NCBI RefSeq assembly: GCF_017874625.1
Contig: NZ_JAGIKZ010000028.1
Location: 1-49,015, forward strand
DNA from: Cytobacillus eiseniae
GTDB taxonomy: Bacteria; Bacillota; Bacilli; Bacillales; Cytobacillaceae
Reading direction: 5' to 3'
Length of the DNA stretch: 49,015 nt
A program made the position numbers and the translations under genes. The notes beneath the pieces were generated by a model. That model was not told the origin of the DNA. It made no database searches and saw only the letters and a program-made list of their open reading frames with translations. Positions within the stretch are counted from its first letter, which is position 1. The number at the start of each line of letters is the position of its first letter. Shown here in pieces: positions 28,901 through 42,483 of the stretch.

Positions 28901-29589
28901 CTGAAATCGAAGGTGTAGTAGTTGGTATAAACGAAGGTCGTGATAGACAACAAGAAATTGTTGTTCAAGGTGAAGTTGAATCACGCACGTATACAGCTCC
29001 ATATACATCACGTCTAAAAGTAGCAGTTAATGATCACGTTGAACGTGGTGAAGAATTAACAGAAGGATCAATTGACCCGAAAGAGTTAATTCGAGTGAAG
29101 GATGTAACCGCTGTTCAAGAATATTTACTTCGTGAAGTACAAAAGGTTTACCGTATGCAAGGGGTAGAAATTGGTGATAAGCACGTTGAAGTAATGGTTC
29201 GTCAAATGCTACGTAAAGTTCGTGTCATTGATGCAGCTGAAACAGATGTGCTTCCAGGTACATTACTGGATATCCACCAATTTACCGATGCAAATGAAAA
29301 AGCCTTACTTGCGGGTAAATTGCCTGCAACAGGACGTCCCGTGTTGCTTGGTATTACGAAAGCATCGCTTGAAACAGATTCCTTCTTATCTGCGGCATCT
29401 TTCCAGGAAACAACAAGAGTCCTTACAGATGCAGCAATTAAAGGAAAACGTGATGAGCTATTAGGCCTAAAGGAAAATGTTATTATTGGAAAATTAGTTC
29501 CTGCTGGAACAGGAATGCAGCGTTACCGCAGAGCAGAACCATATACAAAAGATGAAGCAGAAGCGGATGCTGCTGTAACAGTGGAATAA
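25987..29589 (+). CDS. rpoC: RpoC, RNA polymerase beta-prime subunit
   Basis: RpoC holds the catalytic magnesium of RNA polymerase. The 1200-residue protein has the N-terminal zinc ribbon (C60, C62, C75, C78) and the clamp. The absolutely conserved NADFDGD is at residues 447-453, followed by the bridge-helix and trigger-loop region ([41 protein letters not shown]) and a second zinc site with [13 protein letters not shown]. The start is TTG, downstream of AAAGGGAGGTAGG. A 144-nt spacer separates it from rpoB and holds an inverted repeat of AACCTCTAA-like arms (25890-25913). A strong hairpin follows the gene. Confidence 0.98.
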   Translation: MLDVNNFEYMKIGLASPDKIRSWSHGEVKKPETINYRTLKPEKDGLFCERIFGPTKDWECHCGKYKRVRYKGVVCDRCGVEVTRAKVRRERMGHIELAAPVSHIWYFKGIPSRMGLVLDMSPRALEEVIYFASYVVTDAGDTALERKQLLSEKEYRAYREKYGNKFQASMGAESIKKLLSDINLVKEVDALKEELRTAQGQRRTRAIKRLEVLEAFRGSGNEPSWMILDVLPVIPPELRPMVQLDGGRFATSDLNDLYRRVINRNNRLKRLLDLGAPSIIVQNEKRMLQEAVDALIDNGRRGRPVTGPGNRPLKSLSHMLKGKQGRFRQNLLGKRVDYSGRSVIVVGPNLKMYQCGLPKEMALELFKPFVMKELVEKGLSHNIKSAKRKIERVQPEVWDVLESVIKEHPVLLNRAPTLHRLGIQAFEPTLVEGRAIRLHPLVCTAYNADFDGDQMAVHVPLSSEAQAEARLLMLAAQNILNPKDGKPVVTPSQDMVLGNYYLTLERESAVGEGMVFKDASEALLAYENGYVHLHTRVAVYAGSLKNPTFTEEQNNQLLITTVGKLIFNEILPESFPYINEPTRRNLEVETPKQYFVEKGTDVPAVILEMPIVDPFKKKILGNIIAEVFKRFKITETSKMLDRMKDLGFKYSTKAGITVGVSDIVVLGEKEKIISDAQVKVDNVMKQFRRGLITEDERYDRVISIWSAAKDVIQEQLMKSLDKANPIFMMSDSGARGNASNFTQLAGMRGLMANPAGRIIELPIKSSFREGLTVLEYFISTHGARKGLADTALKTADSGYLTRRLVDVAQDVIVREDDCGTDRGLLISSLKDGTEIIESLEERLIGRYARKAIKHPETNEVIVPENGLITEDLAETVTKANIEQVWIRSAFTCNTRHGVCKKCYGRNLATGQEVEVGEAVGIIAAQSIGEPGTQLTMRTFHTGGVAGDDITQGLPRIQEIFEARNPKGVAVITEIEGVVVGINEGRDRQQEIVVQGEVESRTYTAPYTSRLKVAVNDHVERGEELTEGSIDPKELIRVKDVTAVQEYLLREVQKVYRMQGVEIGDKHVEVMVRQMLRKVRVIDAAETDVLPGTLLDIHQFTDANEKALLAGKLPATGRPVLLGITKASLETDSFLSAASFQETTRVLTDAAIKGKRDELLGLKENVIIGKLVPAGTGMQRYRRAEPYTKDEAEADAAVTVE

Positions 29590-29595
29590 GGTTCA

Positions 29596-29640
29596 AAAGT
29601 TCAGTGCTAGCCATAACTGGCGAGCACTGAACTTTATTAA
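29596..29640 (+). terminator. Large hairpin after rpoC, probable terminator
   Basis: The stem AAAGTTCAGTGCT (29596-29608) pairs with AGCACTGAACTTT (29623-29635) for 13 bp, capped by an inner GCCA/TGGC stem. The 3' side continues TATTAATAAAAAAG, a poor T-tract, so termination may be partial. A new promoter follows 26 nt later. Confidence 0.7.
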
Positions 29641-29660
29641 TAAAAAAGTAAAAATGTTTG

Positions 29661-29689
29661 TTGACATTAGAAAATGAAAATGATAATAT
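29661..29689 (+). promoter_or_regulatory. SigA promoter of the ybxF-rpsL-rpsG-fusA unit
   Basis: A consensus TTGACA (29661-29666) and TAATAT (29684-29689) have a 17-nt spacer. The leader to ybxF is about 40 nt and includes TTTGGAGG as the ribosome site. Confidence 0.87.
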
Positions 29690-29734
29690 AGCAAAGGTGC
29701 TCCTATTAACCGAATACTTTGGAGGATGCAATAA

Positions 29735-29983
29735 ATGTCTTATGAAAAAGTATTGCAGGCAAGAAACATTCTAATAGGAACAAAGCAAACGGTGAAAGCT
29801 CTGAAACAAGGAACAGTCAAGGAAGTTGTTATTGCTAAAGACGCAGATTACAAAGTGATTGCGAAAATAACAAGTGCAGCTGAAGAAGGAAATGTTCCTA
29901 TACTGTATGTCGATTCAATGAAAAAGCTTGGAAAGGCGTGCGGCATAGAAGTAAGTGCGGCAGCTATTGCAATAACTAATTAA
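29735..29983 (+). CDS. ybxF: YbxF, L7Ae-family kink-turn RNA-binding protein
   Basis: This 82-residue protein is the L7Ae/L30e fold ([26 protein letters not shown], then [27 protein letters not shown]). B. subtilis YbxF binds kink-turn RNA in vitro and associates with ribosomes; the physiological RNA target is unsettled. It starts the operon ahead of rpsL as in B. subtilis. Length is usual, and the start ATG follows GGAGGATGCAATAA. Confidence 0.94.
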   Translation: MSYEKVLQARNILIGTKQTVKALKQGTVKEVVIAKDADYKVIAKITSAAEEGNVPILYVDSMKKLGKACGIEVSAAAIAITN

Positions 29984-30086
29984 AAACTGTTTTTGCGGGT
30001 GTAGATCAGCAAAGACTTTGTTTTTTGCAACAAAATGAACCACCTGGATGTGTGGGCTTAACAAAAAATGAAGGGAGGACAATATA

Positions 30087-30509
30087 ATGCCTACTATTAA
30101 TCAATTAGTGCGTAAACCTCGTAAAACAAACGAGGAAAAATCAAAATCTCCAGCACTTAATAAAGGCTATAACAGCTTCAAAAAAGCACAAACTAATGTT
30201 TCTTCACCACAAAAGCGCGGTGTATGTACTCGTGTTGGTACAATGACTCCGAAGAAGCCGAACTCAGCATTACGTAAATATGCACGTGTTCGTTTATCAA
30301 ATGGAATTGAGGTTAATGCTTACATTCCTGGAATCGGACATAACCTACAAGAACACAGTGTAGTACTAATCCGTGGCGGACGTGTAAAGGACTTACCGGG
30401 GGTACGTTACCACATCGTTCGTGGAGCGTTAGATACTGCTGGTGTTGCAAACCGTATGCAAAGCCGTTCAAAATATGGTGCGAAGAGACCAAAAGCACCT
30501 AAAAAATAA
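30087..30509 (+). CDS. rpsL: Ribosomal protein S12
   Basis: S12 lies at the decoding centre of the 30S subunit and controls accuracy. The 140-residue protein has [20 protein letters not shown] with Lys56 and [13 protein letters not shown] with Lys101. These are the positions whose mutation gives streptomycin resistance in B. subtilis, and both are Lys here, so the allele looks sensitive. AAGGGAGG precedes the ATG. A 100-nt spacer from ybxF contains no obvious terminator. Confidence 0.98.
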   Translation: MPTINQLVRKPRKTNEEKSKSPALNKGYNSFKKAQTNVSSPQKRGVCTRVGTMTPKKPNSALRKYARVRLSNGIEVNAYIPGIGHNLQEHSVVLIRGGRVKDLPGVRYHIVRGALDTAGVANRMQSRSKYGAKRPKAPKK

Positions 30510-30522
30510 TAAAATTTCATGA

Positions 30523-31020
<498 letters not shown>

Positions 31021-31071
31021 GATCAATTATTCAATTAAAATAACACTCATACTAGGAAGGAGAAATACCCA

Positions 31072-33150
31072 ATGGCAAGAGAGTTCTCCTTGAAAAACAC
31101 TCGTAATATCGGTATCATGGCTCATATTGATGCTGGTAAGACAACAACAACGGAGCGTATCCTTTACTATACTGGGAAAATCCACAAAATCGGTGAAACA
31201 CACGAAGGTGGAGCCCAAATGGACTGGATGGAGCAAGAACAAGAGCGTGGAATTACCATTACTTCTGCAGCAACAACTGCACAATGGAAAGGCCACCGTG
31301 TTAACATCATTGACACACCAGGACACGTAGACTTCACAGTAGAAGTTGAACGTTCTCTTCGTGTTCTTGATGGAGCAGTAACTGTTCTTGATGCACAATC
31401 TGGTGTTGAACCACAAACGGAAACTGTATGGCGTCAAGCGACAACATACGGTGTTCCACGAGTTGTTTTCGTTAATAAAATGGATAAACTAGGTGCTGAC
31501 TTCCTTTATTCTGTTGGTACGCTTCATGATCGTCTGCAAGCAAATGCTGCAGCAATCCAACTACCAATCGGTGCAGAAGATCAATTCACTGGCATCATCG
31601 ATTTAGTAGAAATGAAAGCGACGATTTACAACAATGATTTAGGAACGGATATTGAAGAAACTGAAATTCCTGAAGAACATAAAGCACAAGCTGAAGAGTA
31701 CCGTGAAAAGTTAATTGAAGCGGTTGCTGAACTAGATGAAGACTTAATGGAAAAATATCTGGGTGGAGAAGAAATTTCTATCGATGAGCTTAAAGCGGCT
31801 ATCCGTAAAGCAACGTTAAGTGTTGAATTCTACCCAGTAATGTGTGGTACAGCTTTCAAGAACAAAGGTGTACAAAAAATGCTTGATGCAGTAATCGATT
31901 ACCTTCCATCACCATTAGATGTACCTGCAATTAATGGTACAGTACCTGATAGCGATGAGGCAATTGAGCGTCATTCAAGCGACGAAGAGCCTTTCTCAGC
32001 TCTAGCATTTAAAGTTATGACAGATCCATATGTAGGGAAACTTACATTCTTCCGTGTATATTCTGGAACATTGAACTCAGGTTCATATGTACAAAACTCA
32101 ACGAAGGGCAAGCGTGAGCGTGTAGGACGTATTCTACAAATGCATGCGAACTCTCGTGAGGAAATCTCCATTGTATATGCAGGAGATATTGCTGCGGCAG
32201 TTGGATTAAAGGATACAACTACTGGTGATACACTATGTGACGAAAAAGAATTAGTTATTCTTGAGTCAATGGAATTCCCAGAGCCAGTTATTCAATTGTC
32301 TATCGAGCCTAAGTCTAAAGCTGACCAAGACAAGATGACAACTGCACTTCAAAAATTACAAGAAGAAGATCCAACATTCCGTGCGCATACTGACCAGGAA
32401 ACTGGACAAGTTATCATCGCAGGTATGGGTGAGCTTCACCTTGATATCCTTGTTGATCGTATGAAACGTGAATTTAAAGTGGAAGCTAACGTTGGTGCAC
32501 CTCAAGTTGCATACCGTGAAACATTCCGCTCTTCTGCATCAGTAGAAGGTAAATTCGCTCGCCAATCTGGTGGACGTGGACAATTCGGTCACGTTTGGAT
32601 TGAATTCTCTCCAAACGATGAAGGAAAAGGCTTCGAATTCGTGAACGGTATTGTCGGTGGGGTTGTTCCTCGTGAATACATCCCGGCTGTTCAAGCTGGT
32701 CTTGAAGATGCACTAGACAGAGGAGTTCTTGCTGGTTATCCATTAGTAGATATTAAAGCAAGATTATTCGACGGTTCTTACCATGATGTTGACTCATCAG
32801 AAATGGCATTTAAAATTGCTGCTTCAATGGCACTTAAAAATGCTGCTTCAAAATGTAGCCCAGTCATCCTTGAACCAGTAATGCGCGTTGAAGTAATCAT
32901 CCCTGAGGAATACTTAGGTGATATTATGGGTAACGTAACTTCTCGTCGTGGACGTGTAGAAGGTATGGACGCTCGTGGAAATGCACAAGTTGTTCGTGCG
33001 ATGGTTCCACTTTCAGAAATGTTTGGTTATGCAACTTCATTGCGTTCAAGCACGCAAGGTCGTGGGGTATTCTCAATGCACTTCGATCACTATGAAGAAG
33101 TACCAAAGTCAATTTCTGAAGAGATCATCAAAAAAAATAAAGGTGAATAA
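31072..33150 (+). CDS. fusA: Elongation factor G
   Basis: EF-G is the GTPase that drives translocation and, with RRF, ribosome recycling. The 692-residue protein has the G domain with [14 protein letters not shown] (about residues 17-30), the switch sequence [17 protein letters not shown] and NKMDK. Domains II-V follow, with [13 protein letters not shown] and the tip sequence [16 protein letters not shown]. Length and motifs are canonical. AGGAAGGAG precedes the ATG. A promoter-like element and a hairpin between fusA and tuf may uncouple them. Confidence 0.98.
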   Translation: MAREFSLKNTRNIGIMAHIDAGKTTTTERILYYTGKIHKIGETHEGGAQMDWMEQEQERGITITSAATTAQWKGHRVNIIDTPGHVDFTVEVERSLRVLDGAVTVLDAQSGVEPQTETVWRQATTYGVPRVVFVNKMDKLGADFLYSVGTLHDRLQANAAAIQLPIGAEDQFTGIIDLVEMKATIYNNDLGTDIEETEIPEEHKAQAEEYREKLIEAVAELDEDLMEKYLGGEEISIDELKAAIRKATLSVEFYPVMCGTAFKNKGVQKMLDAVIDYLPSPLDVPAINGTVPDSDEAIERHSSDEEPFSALAFKVMTDPYVGKLTFFRVYSGTLNSGSYVQNSTKGKRERVGRILQMHANSREEISIVYAGDIAAAVGLKDTTTGDTLCDEKELVILESMEFPEPVIQLSIEPKSKADQDKMTTALQKLQEEDPTFRAHTDQETGQVIIAGMGELHLDILVDRMKREFKVEANVGAPQVAYRETFRSSASVEGKFARQSGGRGQFGHVWIEFSPNDEGKGFEFVNGIVGGVVPREYIPAVQAGLEDALDRGVLAGYPLVDIKARLFDGSYHDVDSSEMAFKIAASMALKNAASKCSPVILEPVMRVEVIIPEEYLGDIMGNVTSRRGRVEGMDARGNAQVVRAMVPLSEMFGYATSLRSSTQGRGVFSMHFDHYEEVPKSISEEIIKKNKGE

Positions 33151-33179
33151 TTGATTTTACCTTATTTATCAAGTATAAC
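33151..33179 (+). promoter_or_regulatory. Candidate promoter of tuf
   Basis: TTGATT (33151-33156), right after the fusA stop, and TATAAC (33174-33179) have a 17-nt spacer. It would supply extra tuf mRNA, which is needed because EF-Tu is far more abundant than EF-G. Confidence 0.55.
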
Positions 33180-33197
33180 TACTTATGTAGGCTAATA

Positions 33198-33227
33198 AGC
33201 TGCGGGAAGTTATATCTTCTCGCAGCT
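33198..33227 (+). other. 12-bp hairpin between fusA and tuf
   Basis: AGCTGCGGGAAG... the stem 33198-33209 pairs fully with 33216-33227 (one G-T pair) around TTATAT. No T-run follows (CAACCAAAATAC), so it is not a standard terminator. It would sit at the 5' end of a tuf transcript begun at about 33185 and could stabilise it, or be a processing site in the longer mRNA. Confidence 0.65.
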
Positions 33228-33274
33228 CAACCAAAATACTTAAACTTTTTTAAATTCAAAGGAGGATTTTCCAA

Positions 33275-34462
33275 ATGGCAAAAGCTAAATTCGACCGTTC
33301 AAAACCCCATGTTAACATTGGTACAATCGGACACGTTGACCATGGTAAAACAACTTTAACAGCTGCAATCACTACTGTACTTGCAAAAGCAGGTGGCGGT
33401 GAAGCACGCGGATATGACCAAATCGACAACGCTCCTGAAGAAAAAGAGCGTGGAATCACAATCTCAACTTCTCACGTTGAGTATGAAACTGCAAATCGTC
33501 ACTATGCACACGTAGACTGCCCAGGACACGCTGACTATGTTAAAAACATGATCACTGGTGCTGCTCAAATGGACGGCGGTATCTTAGTAGTATCTGCTGC
33601 TGACGGCCCAATGCCACAAACTCGTGAGCACATCTTACTTTCTCGTCAAGTAGGTGTTCCACATCTTGTAGTATTCATGAACAAATGTGATATGGTTGAT
33701 GACGAAGAACTACTTGAATTAGTTGAAATGGAAATTCGTGATCTATTATCAGAATACAATTTCCCTGGCGATGATATTCCAGTTATCAAAGGTTCTGCTC
33801 TTAAAGCTCTTGAAGGAGAAGCTGACTGGGAAGCAAAAATTCTTGAACTTATGGCAGCTGTTGATGAGTATGTTCCAAACCCAACTCGTGACACTGACAA
33901 GCCATTCATGATGCCAGTTGAGGATGTATTCTCAATTACTGGTCGTGGTACAGTTGCTACAGGACGTGTTGAGCGTGGACAAGTTAAAGTTGGTGACGTT
34001 ATCGAAATCATCGGTTTAACTGAAGAACCAAAATCAACTACTGTAACAGGTGTTGAAATGTTCCGTAAGCTTCTTGATTATGCAGAAGCTGGAGACAACA
34101 TCGGTGCACTTCTTCGTGGAGTTGCTCGTGAAGATATCCAACGTGGACAAGTACTTGCTAAGCCAGGTTCAATTACACCACACGTAAAATTCAAAGCTGA
34201 AGTTTACGTATTATCAAAAGAAGAAGGTGGACGTCATACTCCATTCTTCACTAACTACCGTCCTCAGTTCTACTTCCGTACAACTGATATCACTGGTATC
34301 TGTAATCTTCCTGAAGGCGTAGAAATGGTTATGCCTGGAGATAACATCGAAATGGACGTTGAGCTTATCGCTCCAATCGCTATCGAAGAGGGAACTAACT
34401 TCTCTATTCGTGAAGGTGGACGTACAGTAGGCGCTGGCGTTGTTGCTACAATCGTTGAGTAA
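33275..34462 (+). CDS. tuf: Elongation factor Tu
   Basis: EF-Tu carries aminoacyl-tRNA to the ribosomal A site. The 395-residue protein has the P-loop GHVDHGKTT (residues 19-27), the effector segment [26 protein letters not shown] and the kirromycin/beta-barrel domains with [18 protein letters not shown]. The codon use (frequent CGT, ACT, GTT and GCT) fits very high expression. AAAGGAGG precedes the ATG. A strong terminator follows, so the str operon ends here and the ybaC gene found at this place in B. subtilis is absent. Confidence 0.98.
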   Translation: MAKAKFDRSKPHVNIGTIGHVDHGKTTLTAAITTVLAKAGGGEARGYDQIDNAPEEKERGITISTSHVEYETANRHYAHVDCPGHADYVKNMITGAAQMDGGILVVSAADGPMPQTREHILLSRQVGVPHLVVFMNKCDMVDDEELLELVEMEIRDLLSEYNFPGDDIPVIKGSALKALEGEADWEAKILELMAAVDEYVPNPTRDTDKPFMMPVEDVFSITGRGTVATGRVERGQVKVGDVIEIIGLTEEPKSTTVTGVEMFRKLLDYAEAGDNIGALLRGVAREDIQRGQVLAKPGSITPHVKFKAEVYVLSKEEGGRHTPFFTNYRPQFYFRTTDITGICNLPEGVEMVMPGDNIEMDVELIAPIAIEEGTNFSIREGGRTVGAGVVATIVE

Positions 34463-34475
34463 TTTGATATAAATG

Positions 34476-34514
34476 AAAAAACCAGGTGGGTGACGATCCA
34501 TCTGGTTTTTTTTT
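34476..34514 (+). terminator. Intrinsic terminator after tuf
   Basis: ACCAGGTGG (34481-34489) pairs with CCATCTGGT (34498-34506), extended by A-T pairs with the flanking A-run and the T-run of nine. It ends the str operon. Confidence 0.95.
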
Positions 34515-34651
34515 GTCTTTTGCTCTGTAATAACTCGATGTTATCGTGTTCCTTCTATAGATATAATATCTTGCCGCTTCTGATAGAAATAGATAGATAA
34601 AATAGAAGGAGTAACAATAAATTTGAAATTATTGGTTTGTTTTGTTGAGGG

Positions 34652-34680
34652 TTGAAAAAGTACATAGTTGCCGCTATAAT
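34652..34680 (+). promoter_or_regulatory. Upstream promoter (P1) of the S10-spc-alpha cluster
   Basis: TTGAAA (34652-34657) and a perfect TATAAT (34675-34680) have a 17-nt spacer. Two promoters in front of rpsJ were reported for B. subtilis as the main source of the whole 15-kb cluster, and this arrangement fits. Confidence 0.82.
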
Positions 34681-34721
34681 TATACGAGTGCACAAAACAA
34701 AAAGAAATTACACAAAGTATC

Positions 34722-34750
34722 TTGCAATCTACTCGTAATTTCTGTATAAT
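34722..34750 (+). promoter_or_regulatory. Downstream promoter (P2) of the S10-spc-alpha cluster
   Basis: TTGCAA (34722-34727) and a perfect TATAAT (34745-34750) have a 17-nt spacer, 70 nt after P1. The leader to rpsJ is about 125 nt and holds a hairpin. Confidence 0.85.
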
Positions 34751-34792
34751 AGGCAATGTTGGTCTTTGACTGCGATGATGTGAAAGGTTGCT

Positions 34793-34830
34793 GACACACC
34801 CGGCCGCTTTGCCATGGCGAGTGTGTGGGA
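34793..34830 (+). promoter_or_regulatory. Structured leader of the S10 operon
   Basis: ACACAC (34794-34799) pairs with GTGTGT (34821-34826). Inside it GGC and GCC segments (34802-34818) can pair in two alternative ways. The hairpin is GC-rich in an A/T-rich leader and has no T-run. By position it could be an autoregulatory site for a ribosomal protein, but that is inference. Confidence 0.55.
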
Positions 34831-34842
34831 AATTTTCACTGA

Positions 34843-35190
<348 letters not shown>

Positions 35191-35229
35191 TGAATAAATT
35201 TAATTATAATATCAGGAGGTGTGACTGAA

Positions 35230-35856
35230 ATGACCAAAGGAATCTTAGGAAGAAAGATTGGTATGACTCAAGTGTTTGCTGAAAACGGTGAGCTTATCCC
35301 GGTAACAGTTGTAGAAGCTACATCAAACGTTGTTCTTCAAAAGAAGTCAGTTGAGACTGATGGATATGAAGCAATCCAAATTGGATTCGAAGACAAACGC
35401 GAAAAGCTATCTAACAAACCTGAACAAGGACATGTTGCAAAAGCTAACACTGCTCCTAAGCGCTTCATTCGTGAATTACGTGGAGCAGATTTAGGAGAAT
35501 ATGAAGTTGGTCAGGAAGTCAATGTAAGTATTTTTGCAGCAGGTGAAACTGTTGATGTAACAGGAATTTCAAAGGGTAAAGGTTTCCAAGGTGCGATTAA
35601 GCGTCACGGACAATCTCGTGGACCAATGACTCACGGATCACGTTACCACCGTCGCCCAGGTTCAATGGGTCCTGTTGCTCCAAACCGTGTATTTAAAGGT
35701 AAGTTATTACCAGGACGCATGGGTGGAGAACAAGTAACAGTTCAAAACCTTGAAATCGTAAAAGTAGATGCAGAACGCAATCTTTTACTTATTAAAGGGA
35801 ATGTACCAGGTGCTAAAAAAGCAATGCTAAAAATTAAAAGTGCGGTAAAAGCATAG
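35230..35856 (+). CDS. rplC: Ribosomal protein L3
   Basis: L3 is an early-assembly 50S protein whose loop reaches the peptidyl transferase centre. The 208-residue protein starts [16 protein letters not shown]. The central loop is [34 protein letters not shown]3 also activates Mini-RNase III (encoded at 14697) in Bacillus. The ATG at 35230 is chosen over a GTG at 35221 because AGGAGGTG has correct spacing to it and the protein then matches the family start. Confidence 0.98.
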   Translation: MTKGILGRKIGMTQVFAENGELIPVTVVEATSNVVLQKKSVETDGYEAIQIGFEDKREKLSNKPEQGHVAKANTAPKRFIRELRGADLGEYEVGQEVNVSIFAAGETVDVTGISKGKGFQGAIKRHGQSRGPMTHGSRYHRRPGSMGPVAPNRVFKGKLLPGRMGGEQVTVQNLEIVKVDAERNLLLIKGNVPGAKKAMLKIKSAVKA

Positions 35857-35883
35857 TAATAAGTCGGAAAGGAGGAAATTAGA

Positions 35884-36507
35884 ATGCCGAAAGTAGCATT
35901 ATACAGCCAAGCTGGATCTAAAGTTGGTGAAATCGAACTTAATGATACGGTTTTTGGCATCGAGCCTAACAACCACGTGTTATTCGAAGCAGTTGTTATG
36001 CAAAGAGCTTCTTTACGTCAAGGAACTCATAAAACAAAAATTCGCTCTGAAGTAGCAGGCGGTGGACGTAAGCCATGGCGCCAAAAAGGTACTGGCCGTG
36101 CGCGTCAAGGATCAATCCGTTCTCCACAATGGCGCGGAGGTGGTACGGTATTTGGACCTGTTCCACGCAGCTATAGCTATAAACTACCTAAAAAAGTTCG
36201 TCGCTTAGCGATTAAATCTGCATTATCTTCTAAAGTATTAGAAGAAAACGTGTTAGTATTAGAAAACCTTGCATTCGACACTCCAAAAACAAAAGACTTT
36301 AAAGGTGTACTTAAAGGTCTTTCAGTTGAAACTAAAGCATTAATCGTTACAGCTGACCTAGATGAGAACGTAGCATTATCTGCTCGTAACATCCCTGGTG
36401 TAACAGTTGTATCTGCTTCTGGAATCAGCGTATTGGATGTTTTAAATCATGATAAATTAATCATGACGAAAGCAGCGGTTGAAAAAGTAGAGGAGGTGCT
36501 TGCATAA
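35884..36507 (+). CDS. rplD: Ribosomal protein L4
   Basis: L4 is a 50S assembly protein whose extended loop narrows the peptide exit tunnel. The loop is [36 protein letters not shown] (about residues 58-93), the region where changes give macrolide resistance; it looks normal. The protein has 207 residues. In E. coli L4 also represses the S10 operon; whether that holds here is unknown. AAAGGAGG precedes the ATG, and the stop overlaps the rplW start (TAATG). Confidence 0.98.
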   Translation: MPKVALYSQAGSKVGEIELNDTVFGIEPNNHVLFEAVVMQRASLRQGTHKTKIRSEVAGGGRKPWRQKGTGRARQGSIRSPQWRGGGTVFGPVPRSYSYKLPKKVRRLAIKSALSSKVLEENVLVLENLAFDTPKTKDFKGVLKGLSVETKALIVTADLDENVALSARNIPGVTVVSASGISVLDVLNHDKLIMTKAAVEKVEEVLA

Positions 36508-36791
36508 TGGATGCACGCGATATCATTAAGCGCCCCGTTATTACTGAACGCTCCACTGATATAATGGCTGACAAAAAATATACGTTTGAAGTGGATGTTA
36601 GAGCCAACAAAACACAAGTTAAAGATGCTGTAGAAAAAATCTTTGGCGTAAAAGTTGAGAAGGTTAACATCATGAATTACAAAGGTAAGTTCAAGCGTAT
36701 GGGTAAATTCGGCGGTTATACAAATAAACGTCGTAAGGCAATTGTTAAATTAACTACTGATAGTCAAGAAATCGAATTTTTCGAAGCATAA
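36507..36791 (+). CDS. rplW: Ribosomal protein L23
   Basis: L23 sits at the exit of the peptide tunnel and docks trigger factor and the signal recognition particle. The 94-residue protein has [16 protein letters not shown] and the [28 protein letters not shown] block typical of the family. The ATG overlaps the rplD stop by one base and uses AGAGGAGGTG inside rplD, so the two are translationally coupled. Confidence 0.98.
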   Translation: MDARDIIKRPVITERSTDIMADKKYTFEVDVRANKTQVKDAVEKIFGVKVEKVNIMNYKGKFKRMGKFGGYTNKRRKAIVKLTTDSQEIEFFEA

Positions 36792-36799
36792 AACATTGA

Positions 36800-37651
<852 letters not shown>

Positions 37652-37661
37652 CGGGATTGAC

Positions 37662-37686
37662 CTACGGTTCCAAAGTCGAGCCGTAG
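37662..37686 (+). other. 9-bp hairpin between rplB and rpsS
   Basis: CTACGGTTC (37662-37670) pairs with GAGCCGTAG (37678-37686), with one T-G pair, around CAAAGTC. No T-run follows. It ends 12 nt before the rpsS ribosome site (AAGGGAGG). It may be a processing or translation-tuning site. Confidence 0.6.
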
Positions 37687-37711
37687 AACAATCGCGAAGG
37701 GAGGTTCAATC

Positions 37712-37990
37712 ATGGGTCGCAGCTTAAAAAAAGGACCTTTTGTTGATGAACATTTAATGACAAAGATCGAAAAGCTTAATGAAACTGATGGCAAAACTGT
37801 CGTGAAAACTTGGTCTCGCCGTTCTACGATCTTCCCACAATTCATCGGACACACAATTGCTGTTTATGATGGTCGTAAACATGTGCCTGTATACGTTACT
37901 GAAGACATGGTAGGTCACAAGCTTGGAGAATTCGCTCCAACACGTGCTTATAAAGGTCACGGTAATGATGATAAGAAAACAAGACGTTAA
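37712..37990 (+). CDS. rpsS: Ribosomal protein S19
   Basis: S19 is at the top of the 30S head and helps form an intersubunit bridge. The 92-residue protein starts [15 protein letters not shown]. It has the family core [52 protein letters not shown]. Length is normal. AAGGGAGG precedes the ATG. It follows rplB after 60 nt with a hairpin, the largest gap within the early part of the S10 operon. Confidence 0.98.
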   Translation: MGRSLKKGPFVDEHLMTKIEKLNETDGKTVVKTWSRRSTIFPQFIGHTIAVYDGRKHVPVYVTEDMVGHKLGEFAPTRAYKGHGNDDKKTRR

Positions 37991-38008
37991 TGAGAGGAGG
38001 GCATTCAT

Positions 38009-38350
38009 ATGCAAGCTAAAGCTGTTGCAAGAACAGTTCGTATTGCTCCTCGTAAAGCTCGTTTAGTCGTAGATTTAATTCGAGGAAAGCAAGTTGGTGA
38101 AGCAGTAGCTATTTTGACTTTAACGCCAAAAGCTGCTTCTCCAATCGTAGAGAAGGTTTTAAAATCTGCATTAGCCAATGCTGAGCACAACTACGAAATG
38201 GACGTAAATAATTTAGTAGTTGCTCAAGCTTTTGTTGACGAGGGACCAACAATGAAACGTTTCCGTCCTCGTGCGCAAGGCCGTGCAAGCCAAATTAACA
38301 AACGCACTAGTCATATTACTATCGTTTTATCAGAAAAGAAGGAGGGATAA
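38009..38350 (+). CDS. rplV: Ribosomal protein L22
   Basis: L22 has a long beta-hairpin that lines the peptide exit tunnel and joins 23S rRNA domains during assembly. The 113-residue protein starts [27 protein letters not shown]. The hairpin tip is [23 protein letters not shown], the site of macrolide-resistance changes, and appears intact. GAGAGGAGGG precedes the ATG. rpsC starts 3 nt after its stop. Confidence 0.98.
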   Translation: MQAKAVARTVRIAPRKARLVVDLIRGKQVGEAVAILTLTPKAASPIVEKVLKSALANAEHNYEMDVNNLVVAQAFVDEGPTMKRFRPRAQGRASQINKRTSHITIVLSEKKEG

Positions 38351-39636
<1,286 letters not shown>

Positions 39637-39658
39637 TATTTGAGAGGAGGTTCGCACA

Positions 39659-39922
39659 ATGAGTGAACGTAACCAACGCAAAGTTTACACTGGGCGTGTT
39701 GTTTCTGACAAAATGGATAAGACTGTTACTGTCCTTGTTGAAACGTACAAAAAGCACCCTTTATATGGTAAACGCGTTAAGTACTCTAAAAAGTTTAAGG
39801 CTCATGATGAGCAAAACACAGCGAAAACTGGCGATATCGTCCGTATCATGGAAACTCGCCCACTATCTGCAACTAAACGCTTCCGTCTTGTAGAAGTAGT
39901 AGAAAAAGCAGTAATAATCTAA
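39659..39922 (+). CDS. rpsQ: Ribosomal protein S17
   Basis: S17 is a primary 16S rRNA binder needed early in 30S assembly. The 87-residue OB-fold protein starts [29 protein letters not shown] and contains [19 protein letters not shown] and the C-terminal signature [27 protein letters not shown] precedes the ATG. A small TTCGG/CCGAA inverted repeat lies in the 40-nt spacer before rplN. Confidence 0.98.
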   Translation: MSERNQRKVYTGRVVSDKMDKTVTVLVETYKKHPLYGKRVKYSKKFKAHDEQNTAKTGDIVRIMETRPLSATKRFRLVEVVEKAVII

Positions 39923-39935
39923 TTGTTCGGTATAA

Positions 39936-40331
<396 letters not shown>

Positions 40332-40366
40332 TACTAACTAAATTGCCTTTAAGGAGGTGCTTACTG

Positions 40367-40678
40367 ATGCATGTAAAAAAAGGTGACAAAGTTATGATCA
40401 TCTCTGGTAAAGATAAAGGCAAAACGGGCGTTATTCTTGCAGCGTTCCCTAAACAAGACCGTGTTCTTGTTGAAGGTGTGAACATTGTAAAGAAACACTC
40501 TAAGCCTTCACAGGTAAATCCACAAGGTGGAATTATCAACCATGAGGCTCCTGTTCATGTATCAAACGTTATGCCTGTCGATCCTAAGTCTGGACAACCA
40601 ACTCGTGTAGGCTATCAAACGGTTGATGGGAAGAAAGTACGTGTAGCAAAAAAATCCGGTGAAGTTCTAGATAAATAG
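40367..40678 (+). CDS. rplX: Ribosomal protein L24
   Basis: L24 starts 50S assembly and lies near the tunnel exit. The 103-residue protein has an N-terminal KOW motif ([28 protein letters not shown]) and [14 protein letters not shown]. The ATG at 40367 was chosen over an in-frame ATG-like start 24 nt earlier because AAGGAGGTG lies between them, 8 nt ahead of 40367, and MHVKKGD is the family start. Confidence 0.97.
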   Translation: MHVKKGDKVMIISGKDKGKTGVILAAFPKQDRVLVEGVNIVKKHSKPSQVNPQGGIINHEAPVHVSNVMPVDPKSGQPTRVGYQTVDGKKVRVAKKSGEVLDK

Positions 40679-40704
40679 TTTAAAGAAGAAGGGAGGTACA
40701 ATGA

Positions 40705-41244
40705 ATGAACCGCCTAAAAGAAAAATATTCAAAAGAAATTACGCCTGCTCTTATGAGCAAGTTTAACTATAAATCAGTTATGCAAGTTCCTGTAATTGAT
40801 AAAATCGTTATCAATATGGGTATTGGTGATGCTGTTCAAAACTCAAAAGTACTTGATAATGCGGTTGAGGAATTAGCACTGCTAACTGGTCAAAAGCCAG
40901 TTGTTACTCGTGCGAAAAATTCTATCGCTGGTTTCCGCCTTCGTGAAGGTATGCCAATCGGTGCGAAAGTTACACTTCGTGGAGAACGTATGTATGAGTT
41001 CTTCGACAAATTAATCTCTGTATCTCTTCCTCGTGTACGTGACTTCCGTGGAATTTCTAAGAAGTCATTTGATGGACGTGGAAACTATACTCTAGGTGTA
41101 AAAGAACAGTTAATCTTCCCTGAGATTGATTACGATAAAGTAAGCAAAGTTCGTGGTATGGATATCGTTATCGTAACTACAGCTAATACCGATGAAGAAG
41201 CTCGTGAACTTTTAACTCAATTTGGAATGCCATTCCAAAAGTAG
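40705..41244 (+). CDS. rplE: Ribosomal protein L5
   Basis: L5 binds 5S rRNA in the central protuberance and contacts the P-site tRNA. The 179-residue protein starts [29 protein letters not shown]. It contains [32 protein letters not shown] and the C-terminal block [37 protein letters not shown] precedes the ATG. It lies between rplX and rpsN in the spc segment. Confidence 0.98.
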   Translation: MNRLKEKYSKEITPALMSKFNYKSVMQVPVIDKIVINMGIGDAVQNSKVLDNAVEELALLTGQKPVVTRAKNSIAGFRLREGMPIGAKVTLRGERMYEFFDKLISVSLPRVRDFRGISKKSFDGRGNYTLGVKEQLIFPEIDYDKVSKVRGMDIVIVTTANTDEEARELLTQFGMPFQK

Positions 41245-41251
41245 TCGCTAA

Positions 41252-41455
<204 letters not shown>

Positions 41456-41484
41456 AACGAAAGTTTGGGAAGGAGGTAAAAACA

Positions 41485-41883
41485 ATGGTCATGACAGATC
41501 CAATTGCAGACTTGCTTACTCGCATCCGTAATGCGAATATGGTTCGTCACGAAAAATTAGAAGTTCCTGCTTCTAATATCAAGAAAGAAGTTGCTGAAAT
41601 CCTTAAGCGTGAAGGTTTCGTGCGTGATGTTGAGTTTATCGAAGACAACAAGCAAGGCATCATTCGCATTTTCTTAAAATACGGTTCAAACAACGAACGT
41701 GTAATTACTGGCCTTAAACGTATTAGTAAACCTGGTCTTCGTGTATACGCAAAAGCTGACGAAGTACCACGTGTACTTAACGGCCTTGGAATCGCACTAG
41801 TTTCTACTTCTCAAGGAGTTCTTACAGATAAAGAAGCTCGTGCTAAACAAGTTGGCGGAGAAGTATTAGCTTACGTTTGGTAA
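41485..41883 (+). CDS. rpsH: Ribosomal protein S8
   Basis: S8 binds the central domain of 16S rRNA; in E. coli it also represses the spc operon by binding at rplE, which I cannot confirm here. The 132-residue protein starts [18 protein letters not shown]. It has [52 protein letters not shown] precedes the ATG at 41485. A second ATG two codons later is possible but MVMTDPIAD equals the B. subtilis start. Confidence 0.98.
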   Translation: MVMTDPIADLLTRIRNANMVRHEKLEVPASNIKKEVAEILKREGFVRDVEFIEDNKQGIIRIFLKYGSNNERVITGLKRISKPGLRVYAKADEVPRVLNGLGIALVSTSQGVLTDKEARAKQVGGEVLAYVW

Positions 41884-41914
41884 TAGAGTTTCTTAATGAA
41901 TGGAGGTGCAATAA

Positions 41915-42451
41915 ATGTCACGTATAGGTAAAAAACCAATTGAAATTCCAACTGGTGTTACAATCACAAATGATAAAAACACAATTACTGTAAAAGGTCC
42001 AAAGGGTGAACTATCTCGTTCATTCCATCCGGATATGATGATTCAGTTAGAAGACAACATTCTAACTGTTACTCGTCCAACAGATTCAAAAGAACACCGT
42101 ACGGTTCACGGTACAACTCGTGCACTACTTTCTAACATGGTTGAAGGTGTTTCTAAAGGTTTTGAAAAAGGTCTTGAGCTTATCGGTGTCGGTTACCGTG
42201 CTCAAAAACAAGGTAGTAAGCTTGTATTAAACGTTGGTTACTCTCATCCTGTTGAAATCGAGCCTGAAGAAGGAATCGAAGTTGAAGTACCATCAAATAC
42301 GAAGGTTATCGTTAAAGGAATCAACAAAGAACGTGTAGGTGCTTTAGCTGCTAACATTCGTGATGTTCGTCCTCCAGAGCCTTACAAAGGAAAAGGTATC
42401 CGTTATGAAGGCGAATATGTGCGTCGTAAAGAAGGTAAAACTGGTAAGTAA
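41915..42451 (+). CDS. rplF: Ribosomal protein L6
   Basis: L6 lies near the factor-binding site by the sarcin-ricin loop. The 178-residue protein consists of two repeated alpha/beta domains. It starts [20 protein letters not shown] and contains [25 protein letters not shown]. The signature [27 protein letters not shown] is at the C-terminus. ATGGAGGTG precedes the ATG. It is flanked by rpsH and rplR at short distances. Confidence 0.98.
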   Translation: MSRIGKKPIEIPTGVTITNDKNTITVKGPKGELSRSFHPDMMIQLEDNILTVTRPTDSKEHRTVHGTTRALLSNMVEGVSKGFEKGLELIGVGYRAQKQGSKLVLNVGYSHPVEIEPEEGIEVEVPSNTKVIVKGINKERVGALAANIRDVRPPEPYKGKGIRYEGEYVRRKEGKTGK

Positions 42452-42483
42452 TGCCGCATAGGTAAACGAAAGGAGTGACTTAA

